A stretch of DNA of 23,255 nucleotides, from the NCBI GenBank assembly GCA_002473085.1, contig DKTP01000162.1, positions 290-23,544 on the forward strand. The letters run 5' to 3'. The notes below the pieces were generated by a model that was given only the letters and a program-made list of their open reading frames with translations, was not told the DNA's origin and did not search any database. Position numbers and translations under genes: made by a program. Positions 14,290-20,424 of the stretch are shown here, piece by piece. The first letter of the stretch is position 1. Each line of letters opens with the position of its first letter. Source of the DNA: Anaerolineales bacterium UBA7227. Its GTDB lineage: Bacteria > Chloroflexota > Anaerolineae > Anaerolineales > Villigracilaceae.

Positions 14290-14759
14290 GCCTCGTCTCC
14301 CATCCGCAAAATGATCTTCCAGCCTTTGATGTCCAACGCGGGCGCGGACGCGTCCGTCGTCACCTCGATCCCCTGTTCGAGGCAGGTGAGGCGGGCGATG
14401 TCCGCCACGTCGCCCTCGCCGAGGATGCGGACGCGGTCCTGTCCCGCGCGGCGGATCTTCACGATGTGATCCTTCACGCGCTGACGGGTCTTGCGGTAGA
14501 GGGAGAGGGAATTCTCCACGTAGTCCACCGCCAGGCGGGCGCGCAGGGCCAGGCCCTCGGGCGTGATGATGTAGCGCAGTTTCTTGCGTTCGGCGCGCGA
14601 GACTTTGACGTAGCCTTTTTCGATGAGGCGTTTTAAATGCCAGTTCACCGTGCCAACCGCCACGCCGAGTTGTGTGGCGAGCGCGGACTGGTTCACGTTG
14701 GGATCGCTCTCGATCTCTTCGAGGAGGGTGAGTTCGCGGGAGGTTTCGGTGATTTCCAT
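14286..14759 (-). CDS. Winged-helix transcriptional regulator of the polysaccharide locus
   Basis: 157-residue DNA-binding protein. An N-terminal winged helix (about 10-70: LTLLEEIESDPNVNQSALATQLGVAVGTVNWHLKRLIEKGYVKV, then a wing with KKLRYIITPEG) resembles EPS-associated MarR-like regulators. A basic amphipathic helix (SLYRKTRQRVKDHIVKIRRAG) and a short C-terminal domain follow, with GEGDVADIARLTCLEQGIEV reminiscent of a nucleotide- or sugar-recognition fold. It is the first gene of the minus-strand locus and overlaps the epimerase gene by 4 bases. A palindrome between its -10 and start codon is a candidate operator. The effector is unknown. Confidence 0.85.
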   Translation of the reverse strand: MEITETSRELTLLEEIESDPNVNQSALATQLGVAVGTVNWHLKRLIEKGYVKVSRAERKKLRYIITPEGLALRARLAVDYVENSLSLYRKTRQRVKDHIVKIRRAGQDRVRILGEGDVADIARLTCLEQGIEVTTDASAPALDIKGWKIILRMGDEA

Positions 14760-14768
14760 AGGTCAAAA

Positions 14769-14786
14769 TTCAGCGACTGAATTATA
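14769..14786 (-). promoter_or_regulatory. Promoter -10 box and palindromic operator candidate
   Basis: A perfect TATAAT (14781-14786 read on the minus strand) lies 21 bases before the regulator ATG. Immediately downstream, sharing one base, is the palindrome TTCAG-N3-CTGAA (14769-14781), placed where a bound repressor would block transcription. No good -35 box is visible. Autoregulation by the winged-helix protein is an inference. Confidence 0.55.
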
Positions 14787-14835
14787 ACACGCAAAATACC
14801 CAGGCCTGATTTTGGCGCTCTGAGAAAACCGTTGT

Positions 14836-14852
14836 TTGCGCGTACCGCGCAA
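14836..14852 (-). terminator. Hairpin downstream of the AAA ATPase gene
   Basis: TTGCGCG and CGCGCAA pair perfectly around a 3-base loop, about 40 bases after the ATPase stop on its strand. A modest T-rich stretch follows after a few bases. It could end the ATPase transcript before the regulator promoter; it is weak as an intrinsic terminator. Confidence 0.35.
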
Positions 14853-14890
14853 CGCGTTCCCTGGCGCTCCTATCCGTCTCGCGTTACAAC

Positions 14891-16063
14891 TTACAAAAAA
14901 CCGACGATGTCATTCAGGTCAAGGAACTCCAAGTTGATCTCTGGATATTCCCGCTGAAAGATTTTGTATTTTTCCGCCCTGGCTGATTGCTTGTTCGACT
15001 TGATCTCATACGCCTGATCACCGACGACAAAATCAATTTCGTTTTGCGCGGCGGTCCGCCAGAATCGAATCTCATCTATGGTCGTCCTTTCCAGCAATGC
15101 CCTGAAGAACAGGTTTTCGAGTATCTGGCCTTTATCGTGTCTGGTTTCATGAAGATCGAAATTGTTCAATATGACATTTCGCAGCCCCAGATCGTAAAAA
15201 TAGACCTTGGGCATTTTCGTAATCTCTTTACGGATGTTCCTATAAAAAGGCCGAATCAACTCAATATGAAAAGACTTTCGCATGACATACAGGTAATTGT
15301 CAATCGCGGGCTGGGAAACTCCAAACGTCGCGGCTAATTCGGAAGCATTAACCAGGCTGCCGACCTGTTGGGCAAGCGCCTTGAATAATCTATAAAATGT
15401 TTCCTCTCTTCTGACTCCCGCTTCATAGATGTCCTTTTTTATATAGGAATAGAGAATGTCGGTGAGAACATTCCGTTTTTCCTCCAACGGCGCCATGACC
15501 GCCCTCGGATAGCCTCCGTAAGCCATGTATTGGGCAAGCAGGGGATGAAGCCTGTCCAATTCCATTTTCGTCAGATCGGAAAAATCCCTTGCTGAAAACG
15601 CGTCCTCGCCTTTGAAGCGCAAAAACTCCCGGAACGAGAGGGTGTACACATTGAAGATCTTTTTTCTGCCAACCAGCGAATCGCGAAAACCGCGATCCAC
15701 GTAAAACGCCGAGGAGCCGGAAGCGACGATCTTTATTTTTCCGCGATATTCGTCGAAGAAGTACTTGATGAAATTGGTCGGGTCTTTCAGGTATTGAACT
15801 TCATCAACAAAAACGAAGGTTTTGGTTTGCAGGTCAATGGGCGCGATCTGGAAAAGATTCTTTAACGACTGATCGAGGAGCGAAAGGATTTCCCTGTCTT
15901 CCAGGTTGAGAAAAATTGTGGGTTGGCCTCTCGTTTTAATGAGATTTTCCAATTGCCGCAGGATGGTGGTTTTTCCCGCCTGACGCGCTCCGATGAAAAG
16001 AAGCGCATCGTCCATCTCAAGATGCTTTTCTGCCTGGGAAGTGATTTCTCTTTGAATGCTCAT
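14891..16063 (-). CDS. AAA ATPase with DUF4143 (PD-(D/E)XK-like) C-terminus
   Basis: 390-residue protein of a widespread but functionally undefined family. The AAA domain has Walker A GARQAGKTT (25-33) and Walker B FVFVDE (83-88), with a sensor-like VASGSSAF. The C-terminal DUF4143 region includes a winged-helix segment (VNASELAATFGVSQPAIDNYL) and the nuclease-like NEIDFVVGDQAYEIKSNK, in which an Asp and the ExK are the PD-(D/E)XK residues. Whether it cuts DNA is not known. Base composition is visibly lower in GC than in neighbouring genes and the gene stands alone, which suggests horizontal transfer. Its promoter lies almost on the start codon. Confidence 0.9.
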   Translation of the reverse strand: MSIQREITSQAEKHLEMDDALLFIGARQAGKTTILRQLENLIKTRGQPTIFLNLEDREILSLLDQSLKNLFQIAPIDLQTKTFVFVDEVQYLKDPTNFIKYFFDEYRGKIKIVASGSSAFYVDRGFRDSLVGRKKIFNVYTLSFREFLRFKGEDAFSARDFSDLTKMELDRLHPLLAQYMAYGGYPRAVMAPLEEKRNVLTDILYSYIKKDIYEAGVRREETFYRLFKALAQQVGSLVNASELAATFGVSQPAIDNYLYVMRKSFHIELIRPFYRNIRKEITKMPKVYFYDLGLRNVILNNFDLHETRHDKGQILENLFFRALLERTTIDEIRFWRTAAQNEIDFVVGDQAYEIKSNKQSARAEKYKIFQREYPEINLEFLDLNDIVGFL

Positions 16064-16069
16064 AGCTCG

Positions 16070-16097
16070 ATTTTATCCGATAATTTTAATTTGTCAA
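16070..16097 (-). promoter_or_regulatory. Promoter for the AAA ATPase, leaderless type
   Basis: A perfect -35 TTGACA (16092-16097), a 16-base spacer and -10 TAAAAT (16070-16075), all read on the minus strand. Only six bases (CGAGCT) separate the -10 from the ATG, so transcription would begin at or next to the start codon. No ribosome-binding site is present, consistent with a leaderless mRNA. Confidence 0.7.
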
Positions 16098-16144
16098 CTT
16101 AAATTTATCCAAAGTTTACCCAACAGAAACCCTTTTTTCGCTGG

Positions 16145-16150
16145 TAAAAT
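16145..16150 (+). promoter_or_regulatory. -10-like box close to the start of the methyltransferase-GT2 gene
   Basis: TAAAAT ends 7 bases before the ATG at 16158, with no ribosome-binding site between. No convincing -35 is seen. The geometry repeats that of the divergent ATPase promoter and hints at a leaderless transcript. Confidence 0.4.
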
Positions 16151-16157
16151 CCTCCCC

Positions 16158-17612
16158 ATGAACTCTCCCCTCTTCGATTCCGCCGGACAACAATACCAGC
16201 AAACCCGCATGGCCCAATGGGACAAAGTGGCGCGCATGCGCGACACGTGGCGCGGCTGGGGCGGCGCGTATCATAAACGCCTCAAGGAAATCTACCGCTT
16301 CCTCGTCAGTCCGGGACAGCGCGTCCTCGAAATCGGCAGCGGATACGGCGAGCTGCTGGCGTCCGTCCGACCGGCGCGCGGCCTCGGCGTAGACTTCTCC
16401 CCCGAGATGACGAGCCGCGCCGTCGCCCGTCACCTGTCTTCCGTTCCCCGTCCCCTCGAATTCGTCCATGCCGACGCGCACGATCTCTCGTTTCTCAAAG
16501 AGACCTTCGACGTTATCATCCTCTCCGACCTCGTCAACGACGCCTGGGACGTGCAGCGCGTCTTCGAGCAGATCCGTCCGCTGTGTACGCCGCGCACGCG
16601 CGTCATCGTCAACGTTTACAGCAATCTCTGGCAGGGCGTTCTCAGCCTCGCCCAGCGCGCCCGTCTCGCCGTGCCGATTCTCAAGCAAAATTGGCTCACC
16701 GCCGACGATCTGCGCGGCATATTGACCCTCGCGGGATTCGAGACCATCCGCGACTGGCGCGAGATACTCTTCCCGCTTCCCATCCCGCTCCTCGCCGCGT
16801 TCTGCAACCGCGTTCTCGTCCGCCTGCCGATCTTCCGCGGCCTCGCGCTGGCGAACTTCCTCATCGCGCGTCCACAACCCGTCCCTGCGGAGGATCCGAG
16901 CGTGTCGGTCGTCGTCGCGGCGCGCAACGAGGCGGGGAACATCCGCTCCATCTTCGAGCGGATTCCGCCAATGGGACGCGCCACCGAATTGATCTTCGTC
17001 GAGGGACATTCCAAAGACGACACCTACGCGGTCATCGAACGCGAGATCGCTTTGCATCCCGCGACCCCAAGCCGCGTTCTGCGCCAGCCGGGCATCGGCA
17101 AAGCGGACGCGATCCGCGCCGGCTTCGACGCGGCGACCGGCGACATCCTGATGATCCTCGACGCCGACCTGACCGTCCCGCCCGAAGACTTGCCGCGCTT
17201 CTACGAGGCCCTGCGCTCGGGACGCGGAGAATTCGTCAACGGCGTGCGGCTGGTCTATCCGATGGAAAAACAAGCCATGCAGGGATTGAACTTCCTCGGC
17301 AACAAATTCTTCAGCTGGGCGTTCACCTCCCTGCTCGGACAGCCCATCAAAGATACGCTCTGCGGTACGAAAGTTTTGTGGAAAAAGGACTACGAACGCA
17401 TCGCCGCCAACCGTTCCTACTTCGGCGACTTCGATCCCTTCGGAGATTTTGACCTGATCTTCGGCGCGGCGAAACTGAATCTCAAGATCGTTGACCTCCC
17501 CATCCGCTACCGCGAGCGGACGTACGGCGCTACCAACATCTCGCGCTGGAAACACGGTCTGTTGCTGATCCGCATGGTCTGGTACGCGGCGCGGAGGATT
17601 AAGTTTGTGTGA
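16158..17612 (+). CDS. Fusion of a SAM methyltransferase and a GT2 glycosyltransferase
   Basis: 484-residue two-domain enzyme. The N-terminal half (about 1-235) is a class I methyltransferase: motif I VLEIGSGYGELLASV (56-70), the acidic GLGVDFSPEM and FDVIILSDLVND. The C-terminal half (about 248-484) is a GT2 transferase of the polyprenyl-phosphate-sugar synthase type: VSVVVAARNEAGNI at its start, FVEGHSKDDT, the metal-binding LDADLT (D335, D337) and GDFDPFGDFDLIFGA. I chose the ATG at 16158; the frame is open further upstream, but the extension overlaps the divergent ATPase gene and its promoter. It may transfer a sugar to a lipid carrier and methylate the same or a related product. It is divergent from the ATPase and convergent with a polytopic membrane protein. 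Confidence 0.85.
   Translation: MNSPLFDSAGQQYQQTRMAQWDKVARMRDTWRGWGGAYHKRLKEIYRFLVSPGQRVLEIGSGYGELLASVRPARGLGVDFSPEMTSRAVARHLSSVPRPLEFVHADAHDLSFLKETFDVIILSDLVNDAWDVQRVFEQIRPLCTPRTRVIVNVYSNLWQGVLSLAQRARLAVPILKQNWLTADDLRGILTLAGFETIRDWREILFPLPIPLLAAFCNRVLVRLPIFRGLALANFLIARPQPVPAEDPSVSVVVAARNEAGNIRSIFERIPPMGRATELIFVEGHSKDDTYAVIEREIALHPATPSRVLRQPGIGKADAIRAGFDAATGDILMILDADLTVPPEDLPRFYEALRSGRGEFVNGVRLVYPMEKQAMQGLNFLGNKFFSWAFTSLLGQPIKDTLCGTKVLWKKDYERIAANRSYFGDFDPFGDFDLIFGAAKLNLKIVDLPIRYRERTYGATNISRWKHGLLLIRMVWYAARRIKFV
16429..16456. repeat. Period-7 repeat inside the methyltransferase domain
   Basis: CGTCACC, TGTCTTC, CGTTCCC and CGTCCCC are four consecutive heptamers that translate to RHLSSVPRP within the methyltransferase domain. 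The unit resembles the inverse of the GACGGGA array in the E2 gene. It is short and could partly be chance. Confidence 0.4.
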
Positions 17613-17622
17613 TGGAATTATT

Positions 17623-17703
17623 CCGTCACTGCGAGCGAAGCAATCCCTGCCACGATTGCGAGAGCGCTTTGTCGGGTAGAGCGGCTATCCTCGCAATGAC
17701 GGG
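17623..17703. repeat. REP-like palindromic repeat between convergent genes
   Basis: The ends CCGTCACTGCGAG and CTCGCAATGACGG form imperfect inverted repeats around an internal GAAGCAATCCCTGCC/GATTGCGAG region. Sequences of this type (GTCATTGCGAGCGAAGCAATC) are a recurrent palindromic repeat in many bacterial genomes. It fills the space between two convergent genes and could act as a shared transcription end. Confidence 0.7.
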
Positions 17704-17712
17704 CAAGTAATT

Positions 17713-19716
17713 TTATTCACACCCTCTAATATTCACCAATCGCCGCCACGCCTTGCGGACGTCCGTCTCGCTGCGGGGACCTTCGGCTTCGGCCACAATG
17801 TGGACGCAGGAATCGGCGAGGGCAGTCTGCACTTCGGGGGAGAAGGTTTCCCAGTTTTCCAACGAGAAATAGAAATAGTCGAAACCGGCGGCGCGGAGAG
17901 CGCGGGGGAAGGGATTCTGCGCGAGGGCGATCCACGATTGCTTTGGCACATACCACGTCTCGTTGGAGTCGGTGAAGCGGCCGAAGAGAGTCACCGCGCG
18001 GGCGGGGAGCGTGTCGAAGACCAGCGCGTCGGCGGGGAGTTTGTTCCAATACTCTTTGTAGAGTTGGACGTCGGCGGATTGCATCGCGAGCGGCAGGACG
18101 GGTCTCTGCGCGGCGGTCAGTTCGACGCCGAAGAGAATGAGTCCGCCGAAGACGGCGATGAAACCCAGCGAGAGCAAAACCTGTTTGACGCGGGCGCCGC
18201 GCGCTTTGGCCCATGTCCACAATAACGGGACGGCGAAGAGGGTCAGCGGGGCGAGCAGGTCGCCGAAGAGGCGCGAGGTGGCTGTCACGCCCGCGGAGCC
18301 TTCGTATTGCAAAAAGAGCGAGGCCAGTCCCATCACGCCGCCGAAGACGAGCGCCGCGTCCCACCAGCGGCGGGCTTTGAGCGCTTTCCAGCCCCAGATC
18401 GCAACGATGGGAAGCGCGAGCAGGATCGGTCCGATCTCGAAGAGGGCGACGAGGAGTTGGGACGGATTCGTCAGATCGAGCAGGCCGAGGTGACCGGAGA
18501 TGATCGTGGGACGCGGGGAGAAAGAAAAGCCCACGGTGAAGTAAGAGTCGGGGGAGGTCGAGCCCGCGCGAGGTCGGAGGAAGCCGCGGATGAGCTCGGT
18601 CAGGACTCCGCCCTGGATGGCCGCGAAAAGTCCCGAGGCGGCGCCCAGTCCGATCCAGGGGAGGAAGTCACGCGGGATTTTGAGCGAGCGAGTCCGAATC
18701 CAATGGAGGACGAGGGCGAGTCCCAGCCCGAAGAACGCGGCGAGGTAGGCGTGTTCGCTGAGGTTGGCGAGCGCGGCGAGGAGAATGGCGAGGGCGATGT
18801 AGCCGCGCCAGTCGCGCGCGAAGCGATAGACGAGCAGGATGAGGAGGGCGAGCGCGGAGACCATCATGCCGGAGCCGCCGTGCGAGAGGATGAGCGGGAC
18901 GTTGATACCGTTGATGAACGCGAAGGGAAAGGGGATGGGCGGGCCGCCGTCCACCGCCCAGGGGAGGACGAGGCCGCGCGCGAGGTCGGGGACGGATTGC
19001 GCGGCCGAACCGAGGAGCGTGATTTGTTTGGAGAGGGTTTCGACCCAGGCGGTTGGGAGGAGGAGCAAAAGCCAGCGCGCGCCGCCCGCGAAGGCCGTGA
19101 AGAACGCGCCCGCGTACGCGGCGAGGCGCGAGCGGGTCATCCGTCCAACCCAGAGGTAGGCGAGGAGGAGCGTGAGCGCGAAGAAGAAGCCGCGCGTGAA
19201 GTCGAGCGCGTTCCAGGGGACGATGCCGCCGAGGAGCGTGATCTCCGACGCGAAGAGCAGCATCAGGTAGTGGTAGCCGAAGCGGACGTTGGGGTCGAGG
19301 GCGAAGGCAGGCGGGATGTCGCCGCGCGCCATGAGCGAGATGGTGGGCAGGTTTTGGTAATCTTCGAAGAGGAGCAGTCCGCGCCCGATGGCGGTGAAGA
19401 GGTAGGCGAGGAAGAGGAGCGCGGCGGCCTGTCTCCACGAGATTGGGAGGAGGGCGCGTAAAATTTTTCGGGGCGAGAGCGTTTGTGTGAACGCCAGCCC
19501 GAGCGCGAGGGTGAGGAGCGCCCCGCCCCAGAACGCGGCGGGCGCGGGGAGGAGAAACGCGAGCAGGTTGGCGAACCAGGCTTGCGTCGTTGCGCCGAGG
19601 GCGAGCCCGGCGCCGAAGATGAGTCGGCGCGGCAGGCGGAAGGCGGAGGCGGCGAGGAGCAGTCCGCCGGAAGTCCACGCGAGGAGCCAGAGGAGAGCGG
19701 GCAGTTTTTCGAGCAT
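17713..19716 (-). CDS. Large polytopic membrane protein, GT-C glycosyltransferase-like
   Basis: 667-residue protein with many hydrophobic helices across the first 530 residues and a soluble C-terminal domain (about 535-667). The sequence LLLFEDYQNLPTISLMARGDIPPAFALDPNVRFGYHYLMLLFASEI, after the third or fourth helix, has the acidic-loop and aromatic character of GT-C transferases that use lipid-linked sugars, and the C-terminal part (VFDTLPARAVTLFGRFTDSNETWYVPKQ) is common in such large membrane enzymes. I do not recognise a precise family. The neighbouring GT2 fusion could make the lipid-linked sugar it would use. The ATG is preceded by a -10-like TACAAT only 10 bases upstream and has no ribosome-binding site. 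Confidence 0.7.
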   Translation of the reverse strand: MLEKLPALLWLLAWTSGGLLLAASAFRLPRRLIFGAGLALGATTQAWFANLLAFLLPAPAAFWGGALLTLALGLAFTQTLSPRKILRALLPISWRQAAALLFLAYLFTAIGRGLLLFEDYQNLPTISLMARGDIPPAFALDPNVRFGYHYLMLLFASEITLLGGIVPWNALDFTRGFFFALTLLLAYLWVGRMTRSRLAAYAGAFFTAFAGGARWLLLLLPTAWVETLSKQITLLGSAAQSVPDLARGLVLPWAVDGGPPIPFPFAFINGINVPLILSHGGSGMMVSALALLILLVYRFARDWRGYIALAILLAALANLSEHAYLAAFFGLGLALVLHWIRTRSLKIPRDFLPWIGLGAASGLFAAIQGGVLTELIRGFLRPRAGSTSPDSYFTVGFSFSPRPTIISGHLGLLDLTNPSQLLVALFEIGPILLALPIVAIWGWKALKARRWWDAALVFGGVMGLASLFLQYEGSAGVTATSRLFGDLLAPLTLFAVPLLWTWAKARGARVKQVLLSLGFIAVFGGLILFGVELTAAQRPVLPLAMQSADVQLYKEYWNKLPADALVFDTLPARAVTLFGRFTDSNETWYVPKQSWIALAQNPFPRALRAAGFDYFYFSLENWETFSPEVQTALADSCVHIVAEAEGPRSETDVRKAWRRLVNIRGCE

Positions 19717-19742
19717 GGATGGAGGAATTGTACCTGATTCGA

Positions 19743-19748
19743 TATAAT
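19743..19748 (+). promoter_or_regulatory. -10 box of the glutaredoxin-like gene
   Basis: A perfect TATAAT sits 33 bases upstream of the ATG, leaving room for a short leader with a GGAGG site at 19772-19776. No strong -35 is visible. The divergent membrane-protein gene has a TACAAT on the other strand at 19727-19732. Confidence 0.5.
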
Positions 19749-19781
19749 CAACGCGAGAGAAATTAAAACACGGAGGAAAAC

Positions 19782-20036
19782 ATGGATAAACCCATCATCG
19801 TCTACAGCGCGGAATGGTGTTCCGATTGCAAACGCTCCCGGGCGTTTTTGAAGCGGCACGGGATCGTCTATGAAAATGTGAACGTGGACGAGAATCCTGA
19901 GGCGGCGGAGACCGTCAAACGGATCAACGGCGGTAATCGAAGCATCCCGACCATCGTTTTCCCGGACGGATCCATTCTCGTCGAGCCGAGCGATCAGGAA
20001 TTGGCGGAGAAACTGGGGATTTCTTCGAGCCGTTGA
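19782..20036 (+). CDS. Glutaredoxin/mycoredoxin-like thiol oxidoreductase
   Basis: 84-residue thioredoxin-fold protein for cytoplasmic thiol-disulfide exchange. The redox motif is CSDC in YSAEWCSDCKRSRAFL (near residues 13-16), with the cis-proline segment RSIPTIVFPDG and a C-terminal helix EQELAEKLG-like (DQELAEKLG). The two-cysteine motif with Ser-Asp between is typical of the glutaredoxin-like proteins in Gram-positive and Chloroflexota-type genomes; whether the reductant is mycothiol, bacillithiol, glutathione or thioredoxin reductase is unknown. A strong GGAGG ribosome-binding site and TATAAT box precede it. It appears to be a single-gene transcript and lies next to the likely edge of an integrated element. 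Confidence 0.9.
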   Translation: MDKPIIVYSAEWCSDCKRSRAFLKRHGIVYENVNVDENPEAAETVKRINGGNRSIPTIVFPDGSILVEPSDQELAEKLGISSSR

Positions 20037-20176
20037 GGAACGCGATCTGCAGGGCGCTTTCATCCTTACTTCTTTTTGTACGTGAATTTGACGGATTGCG
20101 CGGACAAACACGGATTTTTACCGCGAGAATCCGTGTGCTTAAGAAACAGTCTCAGACGGCTGATATGAAATAAAAA

Positions 20177-20228
20177 GGATTCCGAAAGTTCTACTTGCGG
20201 CTTTCCCGAAGTAGAATTTCGGGATTCC
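20177..20228. repeat. Long imperfect inverted repeat
   Basis: GGATTCCGAAAGTTCTACTT and AAGTAGAATTTCGGGATTCC pair over about 20 bp with a few mismatches, around the 12-base loop 20197-20208. The right arm is followed by AAATTTTC. It may be a terminator for the glutaredoxin gene or a remnant of a small repeat element. Confidence 0.7.
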
Positions 20229-20305
20229 AAATTTTCATCATTCAGGGCGCTCCCCCGTTCAGGGATACTTTGTGGCGATTCCTGTCTGTTAATTGCAGGG
20301 GAGCC

Positions 20306-20342
20306 AAAAATAAAGAAAGCCGCTTTTTACGGCGACTTTTTT
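20306..20342 (-). terminator. Intrinsic terminator on the minus strand
   Basis: On the minus strand an A-run leads into the stem GCCGT-AAAAA-GCGGC (20333-20319, last pair G-T), followed by TTTCTTTATTTTT. The order A-tract, GC stem, T-tract is typical. It directly follows the tRNA-3'-end-like segment, as the terminator of a tRNA gene would. Confidence 0.65.
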
Positions 20343-20363
20343 GCGCCCTCAAGGGGACTCGAA
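20342..20363 (-). other. tRNA 3'-end-like segment, candidate attachment site
   Basis: On the minus strand this 22-base stretch reads like the last part of a tRNA: T-loop TTCGAGTC, a 5-base T-stem strand CCCCT, acceptor strand TGAGGGC, then G. The upstream bases do not complete a T-stem or any tRNA body, so it is not a tRNA gene. A tRNA terminator-like hairpin follows. This is the pattern left at the distal end when an element integrates into a tRNA 3' end. No CCA is encoded. Inference only. Confidence 0.35.
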
Positions 20364-20400
20364 TAGCATCCCCAAACGGAGACGGTTGTTTGAAAACAAA

Positions 20401-20424
20401 TAGACAAACTCGAAAGTTTGTCTA
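20401..20424 (-). terminator. Hairpin over the recombinase stop codon
   Basis: TAGACAAACT and AGTTTGTCTA pair perfectly (10 bp) around a CGAA tetraloop; the recombinase TAG stop lies inside the stem. On the minus strand the stem is followed by TTTGTTTTC, a moderate T-run. Likely the transcription terminator of the recombinase operon. Confidence 0.6.

Larger units (their letters stand above)
20037..20421. other. 385-bp spacer with hairpins; probable chromosome/element junction
   Basis: No convincing gene. From left to right it holds a perfect 9-bp inverted repeat ACACGGATT/AATCCGTGT (20108-20136), which may end the glutaredoxin transcript; a long imperfect hairpin (20177-20228); a minus-strand terminator; a tRNA-3'-end-like segment; and the terminator hairpin of the recombinase gene. 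Composition is AT-richer than the flanking genes. Confidence 0.6.

Noticed and set aside
16116..17555. Long minus-strand open frame opposite the methyltransferase-GT2 gene
   Set aside because: A shadow of the real gene caused by high GC; the plus frame has all catalytic motifs, and the minus frame has none. The same holds for long plus-strand frames at 3573-4571, 8001-9221, 9300-10853 and 18307-19461.
20342..20424. Complete tRNA gene on the minus strand
   Set aside because: Only the T-loop and acceptor 3' strand look right; the upstream bases do not form a T-stem, anticodon arm or D-arm.
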